From Trametes villosa (taxonomy: Eukaryota > Basidiomycota > Agaricomycetes > Polyporales > Polyporaceae), in contig PUDQ02000036.1 of the NCBI GenBank assembly GCA_002964805.2, positions 62,001-126,000 on the forward strand: 64,000 bases of DNA. Reading direction: 5' to 3'. Of this stretch, positions 9,931-22,807 are shown piece by piece (positions within the stretch are counted from its first letter, which is position 1; every line of letters begins with the position of its first letter). The notes under the pieces were generated by a model. The model was not told where the DNA came from and searched no databases. It saw only the letters and a program-made list of their open reading frames with translations. The position numbers and the translations under genes are program-made.

Positions 9931-11870
9931 CAAGAGTCTCTGTTGTCAACCTCCCGCCGACGAGCACCTCTATACCTCAATGGAAGCCTTCAACTTCGGG
10001 CACGGCGCGGTAGACGAACGTGGCAGGCTCCTATCGAGTCGGGGGACCATGTAGAGCCCAGCCGTCGTCTCACGCGAGTGCCAATTCAAGCACAGCGCGG
10101 GCGTGCGTCCGTACGCGGCTGGGCGGTCGATCCGGACGCCGAGCGCGATGTTTGCGCTATGCGAGCCGTCGGCGGGTGTTTCGAGCACGCGGCGGCATGC
10201 GTGCGCGATCGTGGGGAGCCTGAGCACGAGACGATCAGCGCGGGGGAACCGGGACACGGAGTGAGCGCGGCGTCGCACCTCGGACCCTCTGCACGCTCAG
10301 ACTTCTCTCGTTCGTCCAAACCGTCCGGCCCTTCCGTCCCAGACAGTCCTCGATCTCGCCTTGACGCACGCCACACGGCGCACGGCGCACATAACTGGGC
10401 TGGACGCGCAGGGAATCCCGCTGCGTGCGCCGATGAGTGAGTACACTCACAGCCGCTTACATGCATTTGTACACTACTCACCGCCGTTATCAGCCCAGCC
10501 ACACTCGAACCAAGCTCGCGCAACCTGCTGCATTCGACAAGATCATCTGAGCGCGCCTCGTACGAGACGAGACGGCGGCGTGGCGGTTTCCGGGCGTCGA
10601 GGGATGGGAGATCGCGTCCGGTGTGGGAAGTACCGTGTCCTGTGAGTCCTCGTCGCCCTCTGCAACGACAACTGCTCACCACTCCGACGACCCGCCCCAG
10701 ACTGTCCAGCTAATATTGCCAATGCGAACGAAGCCGCCGTACGCGCCGGGACAGCCTGTACACAATCTGGACGGGCGGGCGGACTCGAGCTCAGCAAGTA
10801 CAAGCGGCGGAGAGCGTCGCATGTGACGGCGAGGGTACCACTAACAGGTGCGCGCCTCCCTCCTCCGTACCCCGCACGCCCGCATCGCCAGCCACACTCA
10901 CACCCAAACTAATCCGCCCAGTCCTCGCCCACACCGCCACAAACGCGAGCCGCAGGGCGCGTACATGCGGGGGACGGCCGTCGATACATAAAGTAGCTTG
11001 TATAGATCTAGAACTCAAAGCCCTGCACTCACTACGTAGTTACACGCGCCCGCCGTCCTCGTCGTCCGGGTGGTGCGTCGAGTTTGTTTGGGGTGGGTCC
11101 CGCCGTCCACCGCGCATGGCCCGCCGAGCGTCGACCGCCGTCCGCGAGCTGCCGGACGACGGGCGCGAGCTTCGCGTCGCTCGAGCGTCCAGTACCCGAG
11201 GCGCATCAGTAGCCAGGGCCGGGTAGCGAGTACCGGGGAGCCTGGTCGGCGCGCGCCGGCCGCGCGTGCTCGGCGGACTCGGAGGCGGGAACGCGGCGGG
11301 GAGCCCGAGGGCCGAGGGCCGAGGGCGGGCAGCCACAGGCGATCCTGTTAGTGTACGAGTACCATACAGTCCATATTCCAGTTGTGCAGAGAGCGAACGG
11401 GGCGCGCGCGACCCGCTCGGGAAGTGCACCTCGAAGCACACGGCGGCGAAGCCCCTTAGAGTAGACACAGAGGGACGGCAGGCGAGCGACACAGAGCTCG
11501 CCCCGGGCGTCGAGCCTCGCGCTGCGCCGCGCACCCGCGCCGCGCCGCGCGTCGACATACGCGTGCGCGCCCCCCAGCACGCACCCCTCGCGCGGCGCGG
11601 ACCCGCCCGCTCTCCCTGCCCGCTCTCCTCCTCCCCGCCCTCGACACCTCCAGGCCTGCCCTCCTCCCCTCTTTCCCTCCCCCGACCACGCCACACCGGG
11701 CTCGGGGCTCGGAGCTGGGGGCTCGAGGGCGGGGCAGCGTCTCTCCGCTTCCGCCTCCGCCTCCGCCTCTGCGTCCCGGCGCTCTGGCGTGCGACTTGCC
11801 GCTCGCGCGCGTGTCTGGGGGCGGGTCGGCAGCCGACAAGCGGCTGGGCACGGGATGGGCGGGGCGCGGG

Positions 11871-11905
11871 CTCGGGAGTCGGGAGTCGGGAGTCGGGAGT
11901 CGGGT
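11871..11905. repeat. GGGAGTC minisatellite, unit 2 allele
   Basis: Four nearly perfect GGGAGTC heptamers followed by GGGTAGG. This replaces the GCGGGC-rich allele of unit 1. Confidence 0.8.
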
Positions 11906-12357
11906 AGGTGCTTCCGGGGGCTGAGAGCGTTGAGGGGGTGCGGGTATGCGATCTGGGGGCGGGGGCGGGGGAGGCTGAGACGGGCGGCGAGCGGCGAGCC
12001 GCGCACTGCGAGCTGTGGGCAGACCGTCCTGGGGTCGACTCCGATGCGCGCAGAGCCCTGCCTCGTTCACTTACTCGTCTGTCCGCCCATCGTCCGCCGC
12101 CCGCCCTCGCGCCCAGGACGTCCGTCCGACACAACAAGAGATCCCGACCGAGGATCCACCTCCCGTACCATCGCACACCTCCCCATCCCCATCCCCTCCC
12201 CCGCGCATACATCCGCGCCGCCCGTCCCACGCGCTCGCCGACACAGCATGCCGGCGGTCGTGTCCCTTGGCACTCGACGCTAGGCGACGCTACGTAGGCG
12301 GACCCTGGGCGCGAGGCGCGGGACGGGCGGCTGCGCCTAGGCGGGCGAGGGAGTGGG

Positions 12358-12625
12358 TACAAATAGCGGGGGATGCGAGGGTTGTGCCGCTCAGCACTCC
12401 CCTCCCCACCACCCCCCTCCTCACCGCTGCCCTTCCCTTCTGGGTTGAGACGTCCCGCGCTGCTCGCTGTTCGTCGCGTGCCACGCCGGGACCTGTCGTC
12501 TGCCGTCCTGGGAGCCGACGCGCCGCGGCGGGGCCCGGGCTGGTGTACGTGCAACTGAGAAACAGTTCGCGGTGAGTCGGGCTTTGGATATCGTTCAGCG
12601 CAGCGCATCGTACTCACTTCCAGCT
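12358..12625 (+). promoter_or_regulatory. TATA-like promoter with spliced leader, unit 2
   Basis: TACAAATAG at 12358-12366, then a CT-rich tract and the donor GTTCGCG|GTGAGTCGGG near 12571 with acceptor TTTCGGCCAG near 12633. The intron carries extra sequence (ATATCGTTCAGCGCAGCGCATC) compared with unit 1 and shares this form with unit 6. Confidence 0.5.
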
Positions 12626-13166
12626 TTCGGCCAGGGTGCGGCAGTCGGAGATGGCGGGTGCGCGTGTAGGACCTAGGGAGCAGGCAGTGAGCGACGAGTG
12701 GGCCGTCTCGAGAGGAGATAGACATGTACATACCTGGTCGGGTCGTCCGCGTCCGCGCGCGCGCTTGTGAGCGGTGGTGCGAGGCGGCGGTCGTGCGCAC
12801 GGGCGGCGTGTCGAACGGCCGGGGGCCTCCGCCGAGGGCGCGAGCGCGCGGTTGTCCGTCTGCTGCACGAGCGCGAGGCGCACGCGCGTGTCTTGCGGCA
12901 GACCGTGGGTGTTTGCAGCTGCGGCGACGTCGCTCTTGGCTGGCCGGGTACGAGGGCGGTAGGCGAATGGTTAGACGGCCGACGGGCGCGAGGCGAGCGC
13001 CGACGGCGTGTGGTTGTCGCGAAGGGGTGACGAACGTGTGGTGGCTGTGAGGGAAGCGGTCATCGAGCGGTAGGAGCGTCGAGTAGATGTTGGGGGCGTA
13101 CCGGAGTGCGGTGCTGTGCGTGGTGCACGGCGAGGAGGCTGCCGGAGTGTGGGCGCGAAGGATAAC

Positions 13167-13283
13167 ATGCGGCGGGCGTTTGACAAGAGGGATTTTGCGG
13201 AGGCGGATGTCGCAGGTGCCAGGGATGCGGTAGAGCAAGAAAGACGGCGGGGGCTGGATGGGAAGTATGCCCGTGGCGAATGA
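13167..13283 (+). pseudogene. Short coding tail, stop lost (unit 2)
   Basis: Identical to the unit 1 copy, including the TAA to CAA change at the expected stop (13236-13238) and readthrough to TGA at 13281. The loss therefore predates the split of units 1 and 2 or was spread by conversion. The upstream RLLHEREAHARVLRQ segment lies near 12855-12905. Confidence 0.4.
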
Positions 13284-14015
13284 GGTGCCGAGTACAGCGA
13301 GATTATTAGGACTTGAATGAAGGTGTTATTGAGCGGGAAGGACATGCTAGCGACGAGATATGCCGCGGGGTTAGTGCTGATAGGGCGAGTCCGTGTGGGA
13401 GGCCGCCCAAGCCATTGACGGTCGCTGTATGCGCCTTTACGCCGAGTCTATGCAGCACAAGTGAGGAAACAAGCTCCCGCAACGAGCTCGCGGACCAGTG
13501 TAACCGAAACAAAGCCCAGGTTATGCCGGCTATTTGCTAGAGCCGCCGTCTACTACCAGAGGCCGCCGCCAGTCCGTAGCGATGGCTGTCGTCGAGGACC
13601 GAGGCCGGCGGCCGCGTGCCCAGCATTAGAAACCCAGCCGAGGTGCGAGCGGGCGAGGGCGACTGGCAGGCGCGTGAGATCGAGTGCAGATCGGGAGCCG
13701 CGAGGGACGTGGGGCCACGCGAGCAGACAGCAGGCAGCCACTCGAGCCAGGCGGCGGGCGAGTAGGCAGAGGGCGGGAGAGAGCCAGCCAGGGCAGACAG
13801 CCGTGCACGGGCGAGCGAGACTCTCTCCCCAGCGAGTCGAGCGGTGGCCGGGCAGAGAGCAGGGAGAGAGACGACGTCATCGATAGACGCGATCGAGGGA
13901 TAGACGCCGGATGGATGCGAGCCACGTGGGCCCATCTCTCGCTGCTGTCCTCGCCTGCTCCCTGCTCGCTGCTCTCTGCTTTAGCTGTTGCTCGGACTGG
14001 GAGAGGAGTGCAGCG

Positions 14016-14542
14016 ATGGCCGACGTGCTTGTCCCGCCCGAGATCACCGCAGAGGTCACCCAGATCCTCTCTAACCTCGTCCTCGGCGACAATGCTATCC
14101 GCTCCAGGCGAGTCCCCTCCCCTGCATCGATCCCCACCGTCCACTGACCGCGCCGCCCGCACTGCAGCGCAGAGAAGGCGGTCAATGACCGGCTCGAGCA
14201 GACCCCCGAGCTCTATCTGCTCGCCATCGCCCAGTTCGCGACCTCCGCCGACACCGAGCTCGTGAGTCTTTTTGTTTGTCCCCCCCGCGCACGCGATCGA
14301 CCGCGCCCCAGATGCGCTCCTTCTCCCTCGTCCTCCTCCGCCGCCTCCTCTTCCGCCCGCCCTCCCAAAACCGCCTCGCGCTCTACGACCAGCTCTCCGC
14401 CCGCGGCTGGCCACGGCCGGCGACCGGTGCTCGCGACTCCTTGGCTGGGCAGTGGCGGTGCGGACGGTGGCACACATGGACCCACGGGCGGCGGGCGGAC
14501 CGTGCTCGCTCGAGTGTTTCGAATGGCCACGGAACGAATTAA
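14016..14542 (+). pseudogene. KAP121: Truncated Kap121/importin-5 N-terminal gene, unit 2
   Basis: Exons 14016-14107, 14168-14261 and 14312-14542, the same as unit 1 in sequence and predicted 138-residue product. The GC-AG intron 1 is 14108-14167. Homology to the importin ends at 14401 after residue 92, and the tail is unrelated. The in-frame upstream ATG is at 13911. Being identical, it adds no independent evidence of selection. Confidence 0.88.
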
Positions 14543-14564
14543 GGACTCTGTCGTGGTTGTGGGG

Positions 14565-14655
14565 GCTGCTTGGACGCTGGGCTGCTTGGACAGGGGGACT
14601 CAGACTGGCGGACTCGAACTGGGCACTCGGACTGGGGACTCGGAGACGGACTCGC
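14565..14655. repeat. GGACTCGAACTGG minisatellite, unit 2
   Basis: Same allele as unit 1 at an offset of 10455, inside the tract shared by the two units. Confidence 0.7.
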
Positions 14656-15809
14656 GCGCTGACATCTCACAGGAAAACTCTCAATTGCACCTCACAGTAC
14701 GTACTCCCCGTTTCCGCCCTCGCGCGTATCCCCGCGCCGCCCCCGCCCAACTCGTCTCCGCCCTCGTTTCCGCCCTGCCTGACTCGCCTCCGCCCTACTC
14801 GTCCTGCCGCCCTGCTCTGTGTCCCACAAACACTCTCTCGTACTGTACCTGCACTACCACAGACGCGCGCGCAACCTGGATCGGGGATTGCGCTCGCCGG
14901 CTGGCACTCCGAGCCCGCCGTCTCCTGCACTGCACGTCGGGTGCCCCGACGAGCGCCGCCCCTCACCATGTCTCGCGTGTCCTGCCACGACTGGCCCGTC
15001 TCCACGCCACCTCCCCGCGCCGCCGACAAACCGCCTCCGCGCGCTCGCGACCACCTCATCTGCACTCCGCCGCGCGCTCTGCAGCCGTACCGCGTGGACA
15101 GGAGGTGGCGAGACTGACCCTGCGTGCACACGGCAAACCTGCCTGCACCCCTGAGCCCCGAGCCCAGGCTGCTGCCACGCGATACGCTGGAACAGGTAAG
15201 TCTCCGCAATGTGCGCCCGGCGTGTCTTCTGCCGCTTCCAACACCTGTCCTCCCCGCGCACAGCTCTTGCCGTCGTGACAGCTCGCCGCCGCCGGCACTG
15301 ACCTCGACGAACGAGCTCGGACAGCCCGACTCGTGATGTCTGCCGGCCGCGCATCGACGCGCTGCTCGCCAACAGCCACCGCACACCGCCATCGACCCGG
15401 GCAAGCATGTCTCGGCCTCGAGCGTGAAGACTCACCTGTACGTACACTCCGAATCGCCCTCCCGCCGCCACTATACCCGTGTCCGCCCCGTCAAATGCCA
15501 CATGACGAAATGTAGCCGCTGCGCTGCATCCCGACGTGCACGCTGCCACGCGTGCGGGCGCTGTGTAAGTCAACCGCTCCCCTGCAGCAAACAGCGAACT
15601 CACACTCTCGCATTCCACCCTCAGCTGTTCGTGACGGCCTGCTCCGTACTTCCTGGGTTGTCCGAGGCGTCGAGCACAGAAGGAGGAAGGCAGACATGAC
15701 CCGTAATGGTGCAGCACGGTGACGATTCGAGCAGCCGTCAAGCAGAGCAGGTGGAAGATGGCGGACGAGGACAAGATGGTGAGTCAACCGAGAGCCCACA
15801 AAGCGGCGT

Positions 15810-16307
15810 GTGCGCAGAGCCTGGGCCGGGCGCGCCAGCGTTTGCGGAGGCGGTACGCCTTCGCGAATGTTGCGCGCGCTCCGCGTCCTCGCAGACGTGT
15901 TTCAACATCCCGCGCGTACAGCGCCGTTCCCGCTGCAACCGCACCCCCGGGTGAATGCTCGGAGGCTCGCGCCGAGTATTCTGCGCCTCCCGGAGCGGTG
16001 TCTACGCTTAATCGCGTACGTAGCAGGAGCAGTCCCCGCAATATACAGTTTTCCGCTGTCCCAGTGTCGAAATCGCACTTCGCGGGCCTTGCGGGTACCC
16101 AATCGAACACGGCGTGCAGCGGGTGCAATGAGGGGCTCGCCGGCGCAGATGTGCATTGACGAGGAACTGCCAAGCGGGCCGCGCGACCACTCGACGACAA
16201 ATCCCGCCCAGAATACCTGCCGGAACGCCGCCACAGAAGGTACACGTGCGCCGCGCTCGATGGCGTGGACTGCCGTGCACGTTCACATCGCATCGGCGGT
16301 CCGGTGA
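15810..16307 (+). pseudogene. 165-codon open frame of unknown gene, unit 2
   Basis: Identical to the unit 1 frame (LRALRVLADVFQHPARTAPF core). It lies within the tract shared with unit 1, so its openness is not independent evidence of coding. Confidence 0.35.
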
Positions 16308-17697
16308 GGCTCCTCCATGAATGGTGCCCCTTCCACACTTGTAAGCTCAATCTCTCATGCTCTCCGCATGGGTATTCTCAGCTACTACCCGTAGAAGCAG
16401 TCCTACAAGAACTGTGGCGAGACATGACACCATAAAACCGAGTCCGCCTGGAATGTCGTCCGGACACTATATTCGGGTTGGTGCAAGACCTCGCCTGCAG
16501 CGCGCGCCGATGTCCCGCTTACTTGGCGAGGTACGTCCGACGTTTCAGTAGACGTCCAGGCCGCGGCCGCCGTTTTCTGCCCGCACCAGCCGCACGCTTC
16601 AGCGCGCGCGGTACGCGCAGATGAGCTCGCCAAGCCTCCGAGCGCGACGCCGGCCTGTGTAAGCACGGTGAGTGCTTGCCCGTGCCGTCCGAGTTCTGTC
16701 CGTGCCGCTCACCTTCGGATACTCTCCCCGGCTTCCCGCACACCCCGGCGAGCAGCCACACGCTCGAGGCCACTCACCGCTGGACGGAAAACGTCTCGTA
16801 GGCTCTGTAAGTCCTCTCATTCTCTCGTTCGAGTCACCGCAAAGCTGACACCCTCTCTGCGCGTTCGTGCGCAGGTAGGCTCTCTATTCTATCCCTCTCC
16901 CTCGGCCGGCTGTCCGCGTGCACGCGCATTCTCGTCCTCCGTCATACACGACCAGCGCGCCCATACAAGCTCGCAACACCCGACTTCAGCCTCTCGAAGA
17001 GCACACGCCAGCACAAATTGCGCACGCCGGCCCATGGGACGGTCAGCCCTGTGAGTGCTCCGTCCTGGTCGCTCCGCCGCGCTGCAACACTTATTGACCC
17101 CTCGAGCGCGGCCTAACAGACCGTGGATATTCGGTGAGTATATTCTTGTATCCTTTCAGACGATAGTACTAACAGTGCGCCGGCCTTACTTCCACGAGAT
17201 CGCAGCACCGTGCGCATCAACGTCGAGGCGCGAGCGATGGCTCTGCATGGGACAATTGGGGACACGAGAAACAGGCGGGCTCGCCACACTGTACAAGGTG
17301 AGCATAGGGCTTTTACAGTTTCTACCCTGATTCCCACCGGCCGGAGAACACCGGAGTCGCAGTACACACGCTATCTACAAGGCAAGCACAAGACCTGCAG
17401 TTCGTACGACGTCGAGGAGGCTCCTCCAGGTCCTCGCCGCATGCCGGAGTCGTACCGCGTGCCCGGAACATGCGACCGACTTCAAAGCGCGGCTTTGCAG
17501 TCTCCAGTCTCCCCGGTAGGCTGTCTGACGGTTCGCGCGAATCCTGCACGCATACGCGCGTTGCGCGGGGCGATTCGAGTGCAGACGGATGAGCTCTGGG
17601 CGCATGAGCTGAAGACGTCAAGCATGATATATTATCTTGTACTTAGCATGCAGTACGAGCGCGGCGCGAGGCGCGAAGCGTCCCCAGGGACCTCTTC

Positions 17698-17799
17698 ATG
17701 TGCGATGTAAGGGCGCGCGCTCAGGAGCGCGAGCGCGACATCCTGGAGTGGCTCGGAATTGAGTGCTGTATGCGGCTGCCCACGCCGCCGGATGAGTAG
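17698..17799 (+). pseudogene. C-terminal segment ending in LPTPPDE, unit 2
   Basis: Same sequence as unit 1, with a TAG stop at 17797-17799. Unidentified; part of a decayed multi-exon remnant. Confidence 0.45.
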
Positions 17800-18738
17800 G
17801 AAGCCCAGCCCGCACCGTTCGTCCATTCGAGGCTCCGCGCGACGCGCTCCAGGATTGTCAGCAACCCGGAGAGCCGTCGGATTGACTTGGGGCAAGACGC
17901 GGTGGCTGAGCGGCGGTTCGCGCCGGCAGCCTCGGGGTCGCAGGTAGATGGTATAGGCGAGATTCAGGCTTGAAGCCGGCCGGATCTGTGCGAGGCGGGC
18001 GGTCAGCAGAAACACGGTGCAATTGGGGCTCTACCATCGCGTATGCAAGCTCGGTGGTCGCGGGCTGAGCACCGGCGCGGTACTGCATGATGCGGTGCGA
18101 AGAGAGAGAGAGCGGCAGCGCATGTTCGAGGCTTCCGAGGTGCACATCCGCCCTCCCCACCGCCGTCACATGGACAGGCCACTCTGCCCGAGCCTCCTCC
18201 TTCGCTGGATGCACGCCAGTGCGAGTGCACACGTCCGCTATATGGCATATATATCTGTAGGGCGCGGTAGTACAATGTTTATCTATTTGGGACCTCCTAC
18301 TCGGGACTCTGCCACACGATCCCCGCCTTCCTGGATCCCGACTCGTACTTGGCGCGATGCATGCCAGTGCGCACTGAGAGCGCGCGCCGACTGTCCGGAC
18401 GCCACAGGTTGCGAGAAGCGAGGTCCAATAGCGGGTGCCGGAACGCAGGACCATAAGCGCAAGGCGTAGACGGCCAGGACGCGTGCAAACCGCGGGTGCT
18501 TGGACGGGCTCCGAGCCACTATGCTGCTTACCTCTCGCCGTTGCTCTCCTCGTCCTCCCTCTCATCATCCGCCGCCCGTCTCCTGCAGCCTCCCTCCCTC
18601 GTGCTTGGACTCATTGCCAGTTTTGTACACTCTTCGCATGACTCGTACTCGCACCACACACTCGGAGTCTGCAGCTCTCCCGGCTGGTAAGTCAGCCACA
18701 CTTCGCAGGTTAGTACTCCTCACCATGCTGATGCACAG

Positions 18739-19046
18739 GCTCCATCCGGCCGCCCCGCGCCTGCGCGAGCTTGGAAAGAGTCGCGCGGGGAGTCCGCAGG
18801 GCGAGGCGACGGCCGAGGGAGAAGGCGGCGGTGGAGGTGCTCTCCCAGAGCGCGGGCGCGGAATGGGAGGCCCCGGTGGAAAGCGACGGTGTTCAGTGCC
18901 GCCACAGCACTGTACGAGCTGCACCGTCAGGCGGCGAGCGACAGGTAAGTCCGCCGACTGCGAGCGCTCGAACCAGTATGCGTAACCTGACCTTCTCGGT
19001 GTTGAAGATGCTCTCGCCTTGCGCCTGGTGGATCTGAGCACGAACG
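18739..19046 (+). pseudogene. Two-exon segment of unknown gene, unit 2
   Basis: Exons 18739-18944 (206 nt) and 19008-19046 (39 nt), identical to unit 1, with intact GTAAGT and GTGAGC donors. Confidence 0.4.
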
Positions 19047-19614
19047 GTGAGCTCGTCCGCACAGCCTGCGCATCCCTTCTACTTTACAGATGCACACATG
19101 CGCCTGTGGCGCACAGAGGGGCCGCGAGTACAAGAAGGCCGTAAAGCGGCGGGCGGGAGGGCAAAGAAACAATTTACTAACGTTTGTGTACATACATGGA
19201 CGTGTCCGCACGACGGGACGGGCTCACAAGGCTGCAAACGCAATGGAGGGGTTCAAAAGGTCTGTATACCGCAGCTGTGTAGTGATCAGGCAATGACGGG
19301 GTTCGTGCAAGGGCCTGCGGACGTACCGTGAACATATCGCGATGTAGATCGCCCGAGGACGCGTATGCGCGACCCAGTCCGTTGGTGTGCACCGCTAGGC
19401 TATGTCCGACAGACCGCAAGCGTCCTCGCAAATAAACGTCTGCCGGATGCGCGCCCATCGCGCCCCTTGCCGCCGCGAGATGCGCAGGACGTCGGCGCGA
19501 AGATCCGGGAGAACGGCGCGGGTGGTGAGCGGAGATATCGCGGTCGGCGGTGGGTGCACACTACGAAACGTACCACAGCCGGGGTCCGCAACCGTTCATT
19601 GGTCTGGGATCAGT

Positions 19615-20385
19615 CTTGCCCGCCGCGAAATGCGCCGTCTGCTTCCGTCAAACGCAGAGCCCGCATGAAGGATCTCGCGGAGCGTGGTCTCGTCATCACC
19701 CCCTCGATTCGAATTGACAACGCCCGGGCGAGCGCATTCGCGCCGCGCATTGCAAGCGCGGCGCGAGGAGTCGGAGGGCGGCATAATACGGAGCTCGAGT
19801 ACGCGTCCCCGGTCTTCGCGCGGGGAGCTGTACGCGCTGCTAGCGATTGGGCGGTCAATTCAGTGGCAGTAAATGAAGAAGAACGCGCGTACCTCGCGCT
19901 CGGGCCATCGCAGGGCGGGGATCTCGCCGCGTCGCAAGGCTACACACTGGGGATCGATGGGAACCGCATCCATTTCGGTTTGGTGTCAACCCCGCCGGTC
20001 ACTGCGAAATGCGCTGACCGCTCTCGTTCAGTGCGGAGCTCGCACTTGGAGGCCCACAGAACAGAGCCCCGTTGGCCCTCTGTATTCTGACGGACGACGC
20101 TCGGGCGAGGGGAATCGCGCCGCGCATTGTGGCAAGCGCGGCGCAAGGAGTCGGGTGGCGGCGTACAGAACCCGAGCCCGCGTCCCCGGTCTTCGCGCGG
20201 GCGCGTTTGAGGGCGCGGGGCTGTGTGTATAATGTTAGCAATTCGGCAGCCTATCCAGAGGCGAGAAACAGAGACAAATGCGCGTACCTCACGGTCGGGG
20301 CTTTGCATGGAACCAACTCGGCGTCGAAAGGCTGCACGGGCAATCGAGACGCACGCCGGAGGCCCGGGCGCGTTTGGCAGCTCTA
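19615..20385. repeat. Internal direct duplication of about 377 bp, unit 2
   Basis: Same two copies as in unit 1: CGCCGCGCATTG at 19741 and 20118, 377 bp apart. Confidence 0.75.
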
Positions 20386-22309
20386 CAAGAGTCTCTGTTG
20401 TCAACCTCCCGCCGACGAGCACCTCTATACCTCAATGGAAGCCTTCAACTTCGGGCACGGCGCGGTAGACGAACGTGGCAGGCTCCTATCGAGTCGGGGG
20501 ACCATGTAGAGCCCAGCCGTCGTCTCACGCGAGTGCCAATCCAAGCAGAGCGCGGGCGTGCGTCCGTACGCGGCTGGGCGGTCGATCCGGACGCCGAGCG
20601 CGGTATTTGCGCTATGCGAGCCGTCGGCGGGTGTTTCGAGCACGCGGCGGCATGCGTGCGCGATCGTGGGGAGCCTGAGAACGAGACGATCAGCGCGGGG
20701 GACCGGGGACACGGAGTGAGCGCGGCGTCGCACCTCGGACCCTCTGCGCACTCAGACGTCCTAACCCTCCAGCCCTTCTGTCCCAGACCGCGCTCGATCT
20801 CGCCTTGACGCACGCTACACGCCGCACGTAACTGGGTTGGACGCGCTGGGAATCCCGCTGCATGCGCCGATGAGTGAGTACACTCAAAACCCGCTTACAT
20901 GTACTCACCGCCGTTATTAGCCCAGCCACACTCGAGTCCAGCTCACGCGACCCGCCGCGCTCGGTGAGACCATCAGAACGCGCCTCGGACGCGACTAGAC
21001 GGCGGCGTGGCGGTTTCCGGGCATCGAGGGACGGGAGATCGCGTCTGGCGTGAGGAGCGCCATGTCCAGTAAGTCCTCGTCACCCTCTCGACGACGACTG
21101 CTCACTACTTCGACAACCCGCCCCGGAGAGGCCGACTAATCCTGCCAATGCGAACGGAGCCGCTGTACGCGCCGGGACAGCCTGTACACAATCCGGACGG
21201 GCGGGCGGACTCGAGGTCAGCATGTACAAAGTCGGCTCGACGCGGCGGAGAGCGATGCATGCGGCTGAGATGGTACCAGGTACGCGCCTCCCTCCTCCGT
21301 ACCCCGCACGCCCGCACGCCCGCGTCGACAGCCACACTCACACGCAAACTCATCTGCCCAGTCCCCGCCCGCGGCGCCACAAACGCGAGCCGCGGCGCGT
21401 ACTACAGGGGCAGGAGACGGTCGCCGGCACATAAAGTAGCTTGTATAGATCTAGAACTCGAAGCCCTGCACTCACTACGTAGTTACACGCGCCCGCCGTC
21501 CTCGTCGTCCGGGTGGTGCGCCGAGTTTGCTTGGAGTGGGTCCAGCCGTCCACCGCGCATGGCCCGCCGAGCGTCGACCGCCGTCCGCGAGCTGCCGGAC
21601 GACGGGCGCGCGAGCTTCGCGTCGCTCGAGCGTCCAGTGCCCGAGGCGCGTCAGTAGCCAGGGCCGGGTAGCGAGTACCAGGGAGCCTGGTCGGCGCGCG
21701 TCGGCCGTGCGTGCTCGGCGGACTCGGAGGCGGGAACACGGCGGAGAGCCCGAGGACCGAGGGCCGAGGGCGGGCAGCCATAGGCGGTCCTGAAGTACTA
21801 GTCAGTCCAATTTCCGGTCCCGCAGAGAGCGACCGGGGCGTGCGCGACCCGCTCGGAAAGTGCACCGCGAAGCACACGGCGGCGGAGCCTCTCGTAGCAG
21901 AGACCGATGGGACGGGACGGGGCGCGAGCGACACGGAGCCCGCCCCGGGCGTCGAGCCTCGCGCTGCGCCACGCACCCGCGCTGCGCCGCGCGTCGACAG
22001 ACGCGTGCGCGCCCCCAGCACGCACCCCTCGCGCGGCGTGGACCCGCCCGCTCTCCCTGCCCGCTCTTCTCCTCACCGCCCTCGACACCTCCAGGCCGCA
22101 CCTCCCCCCCTCGTTCCCTCCCCCGACCACGCCACACCGGGCTCGGAGCTCGGAGCTGGGGGCTCGAGGGCGGGGAAGCGTCTCTCCGCCTCCGCCTCTG
22201 CGTCCCGACGCTCTGGCGTGCGACTTGCCGCTCGCGCGCGTGTCCGTGTCCGGGGGCGGGTCGCACGTCGGCAGGCGGCAAGCGGCTGGCCACGGGATGG
22301 GTGGGGCGC

Positions 22310-22352
22310 GGGCGCGGGCTCGGGAGTCGGGAGTCGGGAGTTGGGGGTCGGG
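22310..22352. repeat. GGGAGTC minisatellite, unit 3 allele
   Basis: Short GCGGGC run, then GGGAGTC, GGGAGTC, GGGAGTT and GGGGGTC heptamers. Compound between the unit 1 and unit 2 types. Confidence 0.75.
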
Positions 22353-22807
22353 TGGGTGCTTCCGGGGGGCTGGAAGCGTGGAAGGGGTGCAGGTATACGA
22401 TCTGGGGGCGGGGGCGGGGGAGGCTGAGACGGGCGGCGAGCTGCGAGCCGTGCGCTGCGAGCGGTGGGCAGACCGTCCTGGGGTCGACTCCGATGCGTGC
22501 AGAGCCCTGCCTCGTTCACTTACTCACCTGTCTGCCACTCATCCGCCTTCGGTCCCCACGTCCAGGACGTCCGCCCGACACAACAAGAGATCCCGACCGA
22601 GGATCCACCCCCCGTACCATCGCACACCCCCTCCTCCCCCGCCCCGCGCATACATCCGCGCCGCCCGTCCCACGCGCTCGCCGACACAGCACGCCGGCGG
22701 TCGTGTCACTGGGCACCCGACGCTAGGCGACGCTACGTAGGCGGACCCTGGGCGCGGGGCGCGGGGCGCGGGACGGGCGGCTGCACCTACGCGGGCGGGC
22801 AGGCGGG

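Larger units (their letters stand above)
3..10455 (+). repeat. Tandem array unit 1
   Basis: First of six head-to-tail copies. The window opens almost exactly on the unit anchor, here CTTGCATGCATCTGTACAG, which returns at 10456. From about 3222 to about 10085 the sequence looks base-for-base the same as unit 2 at an offset of 10455; this was judged from matching translations in all frames and spot comparison of bases. The left third differs from unit 2 by many substitutions and small indels. Order within the unit: GC-rich spacer, promoter, short coding tail, importin 5' fragment, minisatellite, decayed exon-like segments, internal duplication. Confidence 0.95.
10456..20893 (+). repeat. Tandem array unit 2
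   Basis: The unit runs from the anchor CTTACATGCATTTGTACAC to the next anchor at 20894, which has lost about 10 bp (CTTACATGTACTCACC). From about 13675 to about 20540 it appears identical to unit 1; high identity begins further left, near 13150, with a handful of substitutions. The left third is clearly diverged, so only part of the unit has been recently copied or converted. Confidence 0.95.

Noticed and set aside
11040..13238. 732-codon open frame on the minus strand of unit 2
   Set aside because: It runs through the spacer, promoter and leader, is rich in Arg, Pro, Ser and Ala, and is broken in the other units. Long open frames are expected in very GC-rich DNA.
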